Below are positions 8,261-17,984 of a stretch of DNA of 57,994 nucleotides, piece by piece. Location of the stretch: the NCBI GenBank assembly GCA_965661355.1, contig CBFIDI010000003.1:1-57994 (forward strand), read 5' to 3'. Both the position numbers and the translations under genes were made by a program. Within the stretch, counting starts at the first letter, position 1. Each line of letters begins with the position of its first letter. The DNA comes from CAMCFD01 sp965661355 (GTDB lineage Bacteria > Pseudomonadota > Alphaproteobacteria > Rickettsiales > UBA1997). The notes beneath the pieces are model-generated. The model was not told the origin of the DNA, did not search any database, and saw nothing but the letters and a program-made list of their open reading frames with translations.

Positions 8261-8644
8261 CTAAATTTTCTTGCGCGGGCTTTCAATTCTGGTTATACAA
8301 AATTTTAAATCTGACAAAATTTTGCTAAAATCTGCGGTTAAAATTTCTTTTCTGGCTATTATTATGTAGTCTTTGTTTGACTTGCCGAATTTTAACATTA
8401 TATTTCTGGCCGCTTCGCGTAATTTCCTTTTTGCTTTGTTTCGAGCCACGGCATTGCCTATTTTTTTACTTGCTGTAAATCCAATTCGACAAAATTCTTT
8501 AGCGTTAAGAGATAATTCGCAATTATAGCTATATTTTTGCGGCGAATTATCACAAAGTAATATTAGGCTTTTGGCTATAAATTTATTGCCATCTTTACTG
8601 ATTTTCTTAAAATCTGCGCTGTTTTTTATGCTAAGCAATTTCAT
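8261..8644 (-). CDS. rnpA: Ribonuclease P protein component
   Basis: A 127-residue basic protein that assists RNase P RNA in cutting the 5' leader from pre-tRNAs. The family hallmark is the RNR-like helix ARNKAKRKLREAARN (about residues 77-91). It is preceded by RIGFTASKKIGNAV, which matches the central strand and loop. The C terminus RIESPRKKI is short. rnpA normally lies directly behind rpmH; here the two are in the right order on the same strand but about 0.9 kb apart, so they may have separate promoters. Confidence 0.92.
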   Translation of the reverse strand: MKLLSIKNSADFKKISKDGNKFIAKSLILLCDNSPQKYSYNCELSLNAKEFCRIGFTASKKIGNAVARNKAKRKLREAARNIMLKFGKSNKDYIIIARKEILTADFSKILSDLKFCITRIESPRKKI

Positions 8645-9553
8645 TTATTGTGAAATGTTAAATTAAGATTGTCATATTGTTATAATACTATTTTGTTTTG
8701 GGACAATATATGGCTAAAAACTGTATAATACCAAAGTTGCATCTATAAATCAACTTTTAGACTTTTTTCAGTCGCAATTTATTCATCTGCAGTAATAAAT
8801 ATTAAGATAAATTATATTATTCTAACTTTACGAATAACAATTTATAAGACCAAAACTTTTGCAATATATCGGGTAATATTTCTCATTTTTTACAATAATT
8901 TATCTTAATGAAATTGATTAAAGCTTCTAAGGTCAATTTTAAGGTTAATGTAATATAATATAATATAATGCCATTTTGATCTAGATCTTCACGATGATTC
9001 TTTTACTAAAAAGATAAAATATTTATTACAGTCCTTAAAGATAGTAATTTATATTGTACCAAGCGCCAATTTTTAAATGATAATAAGGGATAGATAATTA
9101 TAATTAGTAAATTTATTGGACAAAAACAAAGTATAAATCTGACGCTTTAAAGGTGGTTGCAAATTACTAACTTTACCTAGCCCTGATATTGGTCTTTTTA
9201 TTTACGCTTTATTTTTAAGTAAAATATTTGAAGCGATAAATTTTTAGTTAGGGGTTGTGTGTTATAAAGATATATAAAGTTTCTGCTGAGAATTCAAATC
9301 AACAAAGAGTAAGTCTAAAAGGTAATAAATAATTGAATTGATGAAAAAAATTTTTATAATATACTCATGATAGAAAATGGGAATATTTTTGTTTATTATT
9401 ATAGTTCTAAAGCTTTACTAAAATAGCATTTGGTTAGAATTAAATAACTTTAACAATCTTTTAAAATATGATTTTTAAATGCTTGATATAGACTTGAAGC
9501 TTCAAGTCTATATTTGTTTAGTTTTGAGTTGGCTTGAGAGAGGTCTTTTTAGC
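8645..9553. other. 909-bp spacer splitting rpmH from rnpA
   Basis: No coding frame of substance is seen. Pieces resemble the palindromic families: TATAATACCAAAG (about 8733-8745), TTTTGCAATATATC near 8859-8872 followed by a CTCATTTTTTACAATAATTTAT segment (family B-like), and GTACCAAGCGCC (9056-9067, family A end). A short TAATA-type microsatellite lies at 8950-8969. No DnaA boxes were seen that would make this an origin. Confidence 0.4.
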
Positions 9554-9694
9554 TTAAACTGCAAGCTCTTTGCGGCCCTTTGCCCTTCTGGCGTTAATAA
9601 TTTTGCGACCCGATGCTGTTTTCATGCGCGCTCTAAAGCCGTGCTTTCTGGCTCTTTTTATTTTACTTGGTTGCCATGTTCTTTTTGTAGACAT
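9554..9694 (-). CDS. rpmH: Large ribosomal subunit protein bL34
   Basis: A 46-residue, strongly basic protein. The translation starts MSTKRTWQPSKIKRARKHGF and continues RARMKTASGRKII, then RRAKGRKELAV, the classic L34 sequence with its RTWQPS opening and RRAKGRK ending. It is a structural part of the 50S subunit that lies along 23S rRNA. It is upstream of rnpA on the same strand, but separated by a long spacer. An open frame on the opposite strand (9479-9727) is its antisense shadow. Confidence 0.97.
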   Translation of the reverse strand: MSTKRTWQPSKIKRARKHGFRARMKTASGRKIINARRAKGRKELAV

Positions 9695-9911
9695 TGTTCG
9701 TGCTTAAATTTTACTGTTATAGTATAAGTTTAGAGCTAAATATTATAAAATATATTTCTCTAAGTTGCAAGTTTTTATTTTTTATACAATTTTTGATTAT
9801 ATGTGGTTAAATAATAGTTTACCGACTAATTTTTATTAAGAAAAACTAAAAATCAATTAAAATTTGCCACCATTGGCCTTAAGAATTTATTTAGTAAAAA
9901 ATGGTAAAGTT

Positions 9912-11048
9912 CTATTTTTTGCATATTTTGCCATAAGATATGCTTATTTTATCGGCAAGTTCTAGTTGAACCAAAGCTATATTTACAAGCCTTGCGGGTG
10001 CTTGGGTTAAATTTATTATTTCTTCTGTTGTAAATGGAATATAGCTTATTCTGCGCTCTATCTCTTCTTTAACTTTATTGATGTCTTTTTCAGACGGGAA
10101 TCTTGCCGGTTTAAAATCGAATCCCTTTCTCTGTTCTTCTTCAAATTTACCGCTATTGCCGAAAATACCTCTGAGGCGACGCATTTCTTTTAATATTTTT
10201 TCAGAGTTTAGGGTAAATATAGCTCCTTCATCAATTAAGAGATTGCTGCCGTGAGTTCTGGGGTCGGCCGGAAAACCCGGTACGGCAAAAACTTCGCGCC
10301 CCTGATCTAGGGCGAATCTGGCGGTGGCGAGACTTCCGGACTGAACTCCGGCTTCGACCACTACTACGCCATAAGAAATTCCGGAAATTATTCGGTTGCG
10401 CTGAATAAAGTTAGAGCCACGAGGCTTAGCGTTAAAGGGTTGTTCAGAAACTATTACGCCATTTTCCTTCACCTTTTGGTAGAGGTCTTTATTTTCAAAC
10501 GGATAAATATTGTTAATACCGCCGGCAATGACCGCTGCTGTGCCATAGCCAATGCTTCCGCGGTGCGCCGCAGAGTCAATTCCTTTGGCAAGTCCAGAAA
10601 TAACAGGAATTTCTCGCCTTGCAAGATCAAGTGCCATATCTTCGGCGAACCGACAAGCGTGAAAGCTAGCATTTCGGGGTCCAACCATAGCAATGCTGTC
10701 TTCATTTAGGAATTTAGTATTGCCAATTGTTGTCAATATTGGCGCTGGGTCGTAAATTTCGCGCACCATTCTAGGATATTCGTCGTCAAGATAGGTTATG
10801 ATTTTAGCGCCAAAATTTTCGCAATTTTGTAATTCTTGCTCAACTAAAGATTTGTCACAAATTTTTAGCCCTTTTCTAAGGCCTCCATTTTCAGAAAGAT
10901 GGGGGGTTTTTTCAATTGCTTCTTTGGTGTTGCAGTCAAAAATTTCCATAATACGGAAAAATGTTGCTGGGCCAATATTTGCGGTTCTTGCAAGACGGAT
11001 CCAATCGAATTTCTCTTGCCAAGACAAGTTTTTAGCTTTTAGTTTCAT
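9912..11048 (-). CDS. dprA: DNA-processing protein DprA
   Basis: A 378-residue protein that binds incoming single-stranded DNA and loads RecA during natural transformation. The Rossmann-like DprA core (about 85-300) is clear: GPRNASFHACRFAEDMA, ISGLAKGIDSAAHRGS, then VSEQPFNAKPRGSNFIQRNR and VEAGVQSGSLATARFALDQG. An N-terminal helix-hairpin-like segment (TANIGPATFFRIMEIF) and a C-terminal winged-helix region (about 315-378) match full-length family members. No other competence gene is in the window, so the role may be in transformation or general recombination. Confidence 0.94.
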   Translation of the reverse strand: MKLKAKNLSWQEKFDWIRLARTANIGPATFFRIMEIFDCNTKEAIEKTPHLSENGGLRKGLKICDKSLVEQELQNCENFGAKIITYLDDEYPRMVREIYDPAPILTTIGNTKFLNEDSIAMVGPRNASFHACRFAEDMALDLARREIPVISGLAKGIDSAAHRGSIGYGTAAVIAGGINNIYPFENKDLYQKVKENGVIVSEQPFNAKPRGSNFIQRNRIISGISYGVVVVEAGVQSGSLATARFALDQGREVFAVPGFPADPRTHGSNLLIDEGAIFTLNSEKILKEMRRLRGIFGNSGKFEEEQRKGFDFKPARFPSEKDINKVKEEIERRISYIPFTTEEIINLTQAPARLVNIALVQLELADKISISYGKICKK

Positions 11049-11761
11049 GATTTTTGGTGTTTCTGGTGTTTTTGTAAATTATGCAAAATAATACTCTTAA
11101 CTTTGCAATTTTTCAAGGATTTTTTAAGGCAATAACATTTTTATCTTCGAGGCCAAGTAAGGACAAAATATTTTTTGTTAAAAAAGCGAAATTTTTATTT
11201 ATAATTTGAGAGCCAGAAAAATATGAATCTTAATTTGGGTAAGTGCCTTAAATTTAACATAAGGGCGCGTCTTTAAACTTAAATAGGGGATAAAATATTT
11301 TTAGCAAAAACATTAGAAATCTAGATAGCACAAAGATAGGTTTCTAAATTTTTATGATGATTTTTGTTAAGAAATATGAAGTTCTTATTTAACTTTGAAA
11401 TGTGCATTGTGGCTTGGTGATATTATTTTTAATTTGTAACTTAGCTTAACTGTTTGTTTATTAGGCAATATCAAGAAAATGAACATCTAAAAACTTCTAA
11501 TATTGTTAATTTTAATTCTTTAAATATTGAAAATGGCGTCATGTTAAAATTTTAACATAATTTTGCCGTTAAGTGATTTTGTTAATAAATGGCAAAGAAG
11601 GTTGGTGTGATGGCTATTTAAATTTTTTAGATTTTAGTAATAAATTATAAAATGTAAATTATTAATAAAAGTTTGCAAGTTGCTTCAGCAGGTTCTTTTT
11701 TGTACGAATTTATTATATTTTGAATTTGTTATTAAGAAATTTTGAGCCTTATGTCAGTGAG
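11049..11761. other. 713-bp spacer, nothing recognised
   Basis: AT-rich DNA between dprA and the symporter. No convincing frame, tRNA or hairpin with T-run was found. AAGGGCGCGTCTTTAAACTT (11262-11281) has a locally GC-richer patch that could be a degraded repeat end. Promoters for dprA are expected at its left end. Confidence 0.35.
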
Positions 11762-13231
11762 CTATTCAAGAGTGTTGGCTTTTTTGATTTTGGTTAAATA
11801 GATATTAATTTCTTTTTTCAAAACTTTACCCAGCAAATAAAGGCCAATAATATTTGGTAAGCACATTGCTAAGGTAATGCTGTCAGTAATGCCAATAATT
11901 GTGTTGAGGTTTAATAGGCCGCCTGAAATAAATAAAAAAACGCAATAAATAAAGTAATATATTTTTATATTAGCTTTGCCAAAAATATAACGAAAAGCAC
12001 TAGCGCCATAATAGCCATAAGTTATTACGGTTGAATAAGCAAAAAGGAATATTACTATCATTAAAATATAAGAAAGCCAGACAGAAACCGACTCGAAAGC
12101 CATAGAGGTAATTTGAATTCCTTCGAGGCTGTTTATTTGGTAAGCCTTTGTAACAACTATAACTAGGCCAGTCATAGTGCAAATTATTACGGTGTCGATA
12201 AATGAGTTGAGGCCGCCAAGAAGCCCTTGCCTAACTGGCTCGGAAGTTTTTGCGGCGCTATGAGTGATGGAATTTATGCCAAGACCAGAAGCGTTTGAAA
12301 ATATTGCCCTTTTGACTCCAGCTATAATTGCCCCTGTCATGCCACCAGCAATTGCTTTTATATCGAACGCTTTTTGAAATATTAAACCAAAGGCCGGAAT
12401 TATTTTGTCGTAATTAATAGTTAAAACTATTAAGCAAATTGTTATATATAGCGCAACCATTATCGGAACAATTAATTCTGTAAGGTTGGCTATTCTTTTT
12501 AGGCCGCCAATTAAAACAAGACCGGTCATTATTGAAAGAAATAAAGAAATATAGTTGCTATATCCTTTTAATATATCGGCGTTTGTAGTAACAATGATTG
12601 TTGCTTGGTTAATTTGAAACATTGAAACGCCAATTGATCCTAATAAACAAGTTGCGGCAAAGGCAAAAGCTAAAGCTAGACCGGTTTTTTTACGATTAAT
12701 ATCGGCAAGCCCAAATCTTAAATAACAAAAAGGTCCGCCGCGAACGGTGCCGTCGGCGTCAATTTTACGATATTTTACACTCAGCGTAGTTTCTGCTAAA
12801 GACATCGCCATGCATAAAAAGCCCATTGCAACCATCCAAAAAATTGCTCCAACGCCGCCAAGGGCTATGGCAATTGCAACGCCAGCAATATTACCAATGC
12901 CGACGGTTGAAGCAATTGTTGTAATAACTGATTGCACCGGAGATATTTCGCCTAAATCATGTTTTGAAGAGAATTTCTGTGAGTTAAATAATACTTTGAC
13001 CGAATGTGCAAAAAGTCGGAAATTAACAAACTTTAAAGTAATACTGAAAAATATTGCGGCAAAAGCAATCCAAATAACTAAAAAAGGAACCCCTTCAAAG
13101 CCACAGTTTGAAAGCTTTTGCGCCATGCAGCTAGTATAATTTTTGCCTTGAAAAAAAGGGTAATATAATATTGTGTCTATATCTTTTGAAAGGTTTTGAA
13201 AGAAATTATTTAAAACTTGTTTTGTAGACAT
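11762..13231 (-). CDS. Sodium:alanine/glycine symporter (AGCS family)
   Basis: A 489-residue multi-spanning inner-membrane transporter that takes up small neutral amino acids with Na+. Family signatures include GNIAGVAIAIALGGVGAIFW (GNIaGV), FSNASGLGINSITHSAAKTS (the G-x-A/SN-x-S-G-x-G-Y-like motif) and GGPFCYLRFGL. About 10 hydrophobic helices are visible. The N terminus is extended by about 60 polar residues with two Cys. It is divergent from soxBDAG with 181 bp between start codons, so moving glycine, the product of sarcosine oxidase, is an attractive inference. Substrate preference cannot be read from sequence. Confidence 0.88.
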   Translation of the reverse strand: MSTKQVLNNFFQNLSKDIDTILYYPFFQGKNYTSCMAQKLSNCGFEGVPFLVIWIAFAAIFFSITLKFVNFRLFAHSVKVLFNSQKFSSKHDLGEISPVQSVITTIASTVGIGNIAGVAIAIALGGVGAIFWMVAMGFLCMAMSLAETTLSVKYRKIDADGTVRGGPFCYLRFGLADINRKKTGLALAFAFAATCLLGSIGVSMFQINQATIIVTTNADILKGYSNYISLFLSIMTGLVLIGGLKRIANLTELIVPIMVALYITICLIVLTINYDKIIPAFGLIFQKAFDIKAIAGGMTGAIIAGVKRAIFSNASGLGINSITHSAAKTSEPVRQGLLGGLNSFIDTVIICTMTGLVIVVTKAYQINSLEGIQITSMAFESVSVWLSYILMIVIFLFAYSTVITYGYYGASAFRYIFGKANIKIYYFIYCVFLFISGGLLNLNTIIGITDSITLAMCLPNIIGLYLLGKVLKKEINIYLTKIKKANTLE

Positions 13232-13412
13232 TGACTTTTAAAAATTTAAAGTTATTTTAAATGTTGAACGCGAAAGATCTTGCAAAATAACTTAAGAAAG
13301 CGTTTTGCGCCTAATATTAAAAATTAATTGAAACGCTAACTTAAATTATAGGCCGATTGAATTATTAAAATTCAGGCTTTTAATTTTTTTAAATAAAGAA
13401 CTGATATTTTAG

Positions 13413-14675
13413 ATGGTAGTACAAGCAAAAAAATATTCAATAGTAAATTTAATTAAAAATTCATTTTCTTATCACGAAAATTGGCAAAAAGCTTGGAAAA
13501 GCCCCGCGCCAAGGAAGTCTTATGATGTAATAATTATTGGCGGTGGCGGTCATGGATTGGCAAGTGCTTATTATTTAGCGAAAAATTACGGCATAAAAAA
13601 TGTTGCGGTGCTTGAAAAAGGCTATATTGGCGGTGGAAATACCGGAAGAAACACAACAATTATTCGTTCGAATTATTTATTTGATGAATCTTCAAGGCTT
13701 TTTGATTTAAGTTTAAAATTATGGGAAGGTTTAAGCTCGGACCTGAACTTTAATGTTATGTTTTCGCAAAGGGGAGTTTTGAATTTGGGTCACACTTTGC
13801 AATGTATGCGAGATATCAAAAGAAGAGTTAACGCCAATAGGTTAAACGGAATTGACAGCGAAATTTTAAATGCCCAAGAAGTTAAAGAATTTTGCCCGCA
13901 AATTAACATTTCTAAAGATGCAAGATATCCAGTTATGGGCGCGTCTTTACAAAGAAAAGCCGGAACCGCCAGACATGACGCTGTGGCTTGGGGTTATGCG
14001 CGAGCAGCAGATAGCTACGGAGTTGACATAATTCAGAATTGTGAAGTTAAAAATTTAAAAATTGATAAAGGTGCCATTGTAGGAGTTGAAACAACAAAAG
14101 GCTATATTGGAGCAAAAAAAGTAGGAATTGCGGTTGCGGGTCATTCTAGTGTTTTGGCCGATATGGCTGGTTTTAGGTTGCCAGTTAATAGTCGCCCGCT
14201 TCAAGCTTGCGTGTCAGAGCCAGTTAAGCCAATTCTTGACACGGTCGTAATGTCAAATCATGTTCATGCTTATGTTAGTCAAACCGATAAAGGTGATATT
14301 GTAATTGGTTCTGGAACCGATGCTTACAATGGCTATGGCCAGCGCGGAAGCGTTCATATTGTCGAGCATTCAATTGCGGCCGTGCTTGAGCTTTTTCCGC
14401 AATTTAAAAGAATTAAATTTAATCGCCAATGGGGCGGAATTGTTGATGTTTGCCCCGATGCTTGCCCTATTGTTGGCAAAACTCCTGTGAAGAATTTATT
14501 TTTAAATTGCGGTTGGGGAACTGGTGGTTTCAAAGCCACACCCGGCTCTGGCTATGTTTTTGCTCATACAATTGCTAAAGACGAACCACATAAGGCAAAT
14601 GCACCATTTTCATTAGACAGATTTACAACGGGAGATTTAATAGATGAGCATAACGCCGCTGGTGTTGCACATTAA
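13413..14675 (+). CDS. soxB: Sarcosine oxidase beta subunit
   Basis: A 420-residue flavoprotein subunit of heterotetrameric sarcosine oxidase, which demethylates N-methylglycine. The FAD-binding GxGxxG is DVIIIGGGGHGLASAYYLAK (residues 38-57). LEKGYIGGGNTGRNTTIIRS follows, as in other SoxB proteins. His188 in AGTARHDAVAWGYARA sits where SoxB attaches FMN covalently. A C-terminal GWGTGGFKATPGSG closes the flavin site. It leads the operon soxB-soxD-soxA-soxG, with 12 bp to soxD. Length is normal for the family. Confidence 0.95.
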   Translation: MVVQAKKYSIVNLIKNSFSYHENWQKAWKSPAPRKSYDVIIIGGGGHGLASAYYLAKNYGIKNVAVLEKGYIGGGNTGRNTTIIRSNYLFDESSRLFDLSLKLWEGLSSDLNFNVMFSQRGVLNLGHTLQCMRDIKRRVNANRLNGIDSEILNAQEVKEFCPQINISKDARYPVMGASLQRKAGTARHDAVAWGYARAADSYGVDIIQNCEVKNLKIDKGAIVGVETTKGYIGAKKVGIAVAGHSSVLADMAGFRLPVNSRPLQACVSEPVKPILDTVVMSNHVHAYVSQTDKGDIVIGSGTDAYNGYGQRGSVHIVEHSIAAVLELFPQFKRIKFNRQWGGIVDVCPDACPIVGKTPVKNLFLNCGWGTGGFKATPGSGYVFAHTIAKDEPHKANAPFSLDRFTTGDLIDEHNAAGVAH

Positions 14676-14687
14676 AAAGGAGAAAAA

Positions 14688-14951
14688 ATGTTAATAATAG
14701 ATTGTCCATATTGCGGAAAAAGAAATGAATTAGAGTTTAGTTATGGCGGTGAAGCTCATATAAAAAGACCTGAAGATCCTTCAAAACTTAGCGATAAAGA
14801 GTGGGCAGATTATGTTTTTATGAATAGTAATAATAAGGGCCAATATAAAGAATTGTGGTATCATGTGGCAGGGTGCAGAAAATGGTTCAACGCCGAGCGC
14901 GACACGGTAACTTATAAAATTAATCGCTGTTACAAAATTGGCGAAAAATAA
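14688..14951 (+). CDS. soxD: Sarcosine oxidase delta subunit
   Basis: An 87-residue zinc-binding subunit. The zinc ligands expected of the family are all present: Cys6 and Cys9 in CPYCGKRNELEF, then His59 and Cys63 in LWYHVAGCRKWFNAERDT. The stretch GEAHIKRPEDPSKLSDKEWA is typical SoxD. It has a strong Shine-Dalgarno (AAAGGAG) directly upstream and lies between soxB and soxA in the canonical order. It stabilises the complex rather than doing chemistry. Confidence 0.95.
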   Translation: MLIIDCPYCGKRNELEFSYGGEAHIKRPEDPSKLSDKEWADYVFMNSNNKGQYKELWYHVAGCRKWFNAERDTVTYKINRCYKIGEK

Positions 14952-14981
14952 ATTGCAATAAGTGAATAGGAAGATAAAGAA

Positions 14982-17900
14982 ATGACAGCAAAAAGAATTA
15001 AAAATACAGCAAAGCAGAAAATTAATTTTACTTATAACTCAAAAAAATATATTGGCTTTAAAGGCGATAGTTTGGCGGCGGCGTTAATTGCTAATAATGT
15101 TAGCGTTGTAACTAGAAGTTTTAAATATCGTAGAAAGCGTGGCGTTATGACATCTGGCGCTGAAGAGCCAAACGCTTTAATGCAAATTGATTTAGGCGCA
15201 AAAACAATTCCCAATATTAAAGCAACACAAATTGAAATTTATGAAGGTTTGGTTGCAAAAAGTGTTAACTCGGGCAAAAATCCTAATTTTGACTTGGGAG
15301 CTATTATTGGTTTATTCTCAAAATTTATTCCGGCTGGGTTTTACTATAAAACTTTTATGTGGCCAAAATCATTTTGGATGAAATATGAATATTTTTTGAG
15401 GAAATTTGCCGGTTTTGGCAAAAGCCCTAAAGAAGAAGATCCCGATTTTTATGACCATGTGAATTACCATGTTGATATTTTAATTGTTGGCGCTGGTTTA
15501 TCCGGAATTGCAGCAGCAAAAAGCGCCTTAAAAAGTGGCGCACGAGTTTTGTTAGTTGATGAAAACCCAGAAATAGGCGGTAAATCACTTTATCAAAATA
15601 TTAAAATTGATGGCAAGAATTCTAAAAAATATATTGCACAGGCAAAAAAACAGTTAGACGAGGATAAAAATTTAAAAATTTTAACTTACAGTACTGCTTT
15701 TGGATATTATGATCATAATTTGGTTTATGTTAATGAAAGAAAAGAGGAAAAATTAAGGAAAGAAGGCAAAAAAACAATACAAAAATTGGCGCGAGAAAGA
15801 ATTTGGAAAGTTAGAGCGAAAAAAGTAATTCTGGCAACGGGTGCAATTGAAAGGCCGATTATTTTTGAAAATAACGATAAACCGGGTGTTATGATGGCGG
15901 ACTCGGTTTTGAAATATTTGAATTATTATGATGTGTTACCAGGAGAAAACCCAGTTATTTTTACCAATAATGACAGCGCTTACAATCTTGCCTTTGCATT
16001 ACTTGAAAATAAAGTAAATATTGCTGGAATTATAGATGTAAGAAATGAAATTGACGAAAAAATTATTCAAAAACTAGCGGGAGAAGTTAAGATTTATAAA
16101 GGTTATGCTCTTCAAAGGGCAAATGGAAATAAAGGGGTTAGCTCGGTTACTATTAGAAAAATTGCCGATGATAAAAAATTATTAACGGGTGAGAAAATTA
16201 AAATAAAATGTGATTTGGTCGCGGTTTCTGGTGGTTTTAATCCGGTAATTCATCTAAGTTCACAATCGGGCGCAAAGGCAATTTATAATGATAAAAAAGC
16301 AACATTCTTACCAGGTAAACCAGTGCAAGAAGAGGTTTCTGTTGGCTCTTGCAAGGGTGACTATTTAGCTCAAAGCTGCTTTGATGAGTCTTTTAAAGTT
16401 GGTCAAAAAATTGTCAAAGATCTTGGTTTCAAGCCTGCAAGGGCAAAAGAAGTTAAGATTGAAGAATTGAATTTAGAAGGTTTTGAAAATTACTTTATTG
16501 TTAAAGATAATAAGTCATATTTAAGATCAGGTAAGCAATTTATTGATATGCAAGGTGATGTAACAAGTTCTGATATCGAGCTTGCGGCGCGTGAAGGTTA
16601 TGAATCAATCGAGCATGTTAAAAGATATACTGCCCTAGGATTTGGCACAGACCAAGGAAAAATTGGCAATATAATTGGCATTTTAATTTTAGCTGACATT
16701 CTAGGTAAAAAGCCGCAAGAAGTCGGCACAACAACTTTTAGGCCAGCATATACACCAGTTACTTTTGGGGCTTTTGCCGGACAAAATACAAAAGAACTTT
16801 ACGACCCAGTTAGAAAAACGCCAATTCATAAATGGCATATTGAAAATGGAGCTTTGTTTGAAGATGTCGGCCAGTGGAAGCGGGCTTGGTATTATTCGAA
16901 AAAAGGCGAAAAAATGCAAGATTCTTTAAATCGCGAAACGCTTTCGGCTCATAATTCGGCCGCAATAATGGACGCCACCACGCTTGGCAAAATTGACATT
17001 AAGGGTCCAGACGCTGCTAAGTTTTTGAATATGGTTTATACTAATAGTTGGCTAAAATTAGGCATTGGAAAATGTCGTTACGGAATTATGCTTGGCGAAG
17101 ATGGAATGATTATTGACGATGGCGTAACAATGCGCTTGGCTGAAGATCATTATGTAATGACAACAACGACGGGTGGCGCGGCTAGAATTTTACAATTTCT
17201 AGAATTTTGGTTGCAAACCAAGTGGCCAAATTTGAAAGTATATTTAACTTCTTTAACCGATCATTACGCGGCAATGGCAATTTCGGGGCCTAATAGCCGT
17301 AAAATTATGAAGAAAATATTTAAAGATGTTGATTTTTCAAAAGATGATTTTCCTTTTATGTCATTTAAAGATATTGAATTTAAAGGTGTAAAGTTGAGAA
17401 TTTTAAGAATTAGCTTTACGGGCGAGTTATCTTATGAAATACATATTAATGCAAATTACGCAAGATCGATGTGGGATTTAGTGATGAAAGAGGGTAAGCG
17501 GTTCAATATTACTCCTTACGGAACTGAGGCAATGCATATTTTACGCGCCGAAAAGGGTTTTATTATTGTGGGTCAAGATACTGACGGAACGCTTACCCCG
17601 TCTGATGCGAATATGAATTGGGCAGTTGGCAAGAAAAAGTCTGACTTTTTAGGAATGCGCTCTTTATCGCGCCCCGATATGATTAAAAAAGGAAGAAAAC
17701 AGCTTGTTGGCCTTGAAACTGAAAATTCTCAAGACATAATTGAAGAAGGTTCACAAATTGTCGATGATAAAAGTCAAGATAAGCCACTGAAAATGCACGG
17801 CCATGTTACTTCAAGTTATTATAGTGCAATTTTAAAAAAATCGATTGCTTTAGCTTTGATTAAAGATGGATTGTCGCGCGAGGGCGACTTTATTTACGCA

Positions 17901-17984
17901 ATGTCGCAGGGTAAAGAGCCAATAAAAGCGAAAATTGTTTCAGCGGTATTTTATGATCCAAAAGGAGAGCGTCAAAATGTCTAG
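14982..17984 (+). CDS. soxA: Sarcosine oxidase alpha subunit
   Basis: A 1000-residue subunit holding the NAD- and folate-binding parts of the complex. An N-terminal ferredoxin-like region (about 1-100; KRGVMTSGAEEPNALMQID is characteristic) precedes the dinucleotide fold with GAGLSG at 170-175. The C-terminal third (about 625-985) is a GcvT-like folate-binding aminomethyltransferase domain that receives the methyl carbon as 5,10-methylene-THF. A second conserved piece, ATGAIERP, marks the FAD/NAD reductase-like core. No frameshift or gap is apparent. Its last 8 bases overlap soxG. Confidence 0.95.
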   Translation: MTAKRIKNTAKQKINFTYNSKKYIGFKGDSLAAALIANNVSVVTRSFKYRRKRGVMTSGAEEPNALMQIDLGAKTIPNIKATQIEIYEGLVAKSVNSGKNPNFDLGAIIGLFSKFIPAGFYYKTFMWPKSFWMKYEYFLRKFAGFGKSPKEEDPDFYDHVNYHVDILIVGAGLSGIAAAKSALKSGARVLLVDENPEIGGKSLYQNIKIDGKNSKKYIAQAKKQLDEDKNLKILTYSTAFGYYDHNLVYVNERKEEKLRKEGKKTIQKLARERIWKVRAKKVILATGAIERPIIFENNDKPGVMMADSVLKYLNYYDVLPGENPVIFTNNDSAYNLAFALLENKVNIAGIIDVRNEIDEKIIQKLAGEVKIYKGYALQRANGNKGVSSVTIRKIADDKKLLTGEKIKIKCDLVAVSGGFNPVIHLSSQSGAKAIYNDKKATFLPGKPVQEEVSVGSCKGDYLAQSCFDESFKVGQKIVKDLGFKPARAKEVKIEELNLEGFENYFIVKDNKSYLRSGKQFIDMQGDVTSSDIELAAREGYESIEHVKRYTALGFGTDQGKIGNIIGILILADILGKKPQEVGTTTFRPAYTPVTFGAFAGQNTKELYDPVRKTPIHKWHIENGALFEDVGQWKRAWYYSKKGEKMQDSLNRETLSAHNSAAIMDATTLGKIDIKGPDAAKFLNMVYTNSWLKLGIGKCRYGIMLGEDGMIIDDGVTMRLAEDHYVMTTTTGGAARILQFLEFWLQTKWPNLKVYLTSLTDHYAAMAISGPNSRKIMKKIFKDVDFSKDDFPFMSFKDIEFKGVKLRILRISFTGELSYEIHINANYARSMWDLVMKEGKRFNITPYGTEAMHILRAEKGFIIVGQDTDGTLTPSDANMNWAVGKKKSDFLGMRSLSRPDMIKKGRKQLVGLETENSQDIIEEGSQIVDDKSQDKPLKMHGHVTSSYYSAILKKSIALALIKDGLSREGDFIYAMSQGKEPIKAKIVSAVFYDPKGERQNV

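Noticed and set aside
8950..8969. TAATA-type tandem repeat
   Set aside because: Only about four short units in AT-rich DNA; no sign of function.
8645..9553. Possible replication origin between rnpA and rpmH
   Set aside because: The gap is AT-rich and near genes often found by oriC, but no DnaA boxes or dnaA gene are seen.
9479..9727. 82-codon open frame on the plus strand
   Set aside because: It is the complement of rpmH, whose 46-residue product is unmistakable.
13232..13412. Glycine riboswitch upstream of the symporter or soxB
   Set aside because: The divergent spacer is short and AT-rich and lacks the conserved GGAGA/aptamer-like helices.
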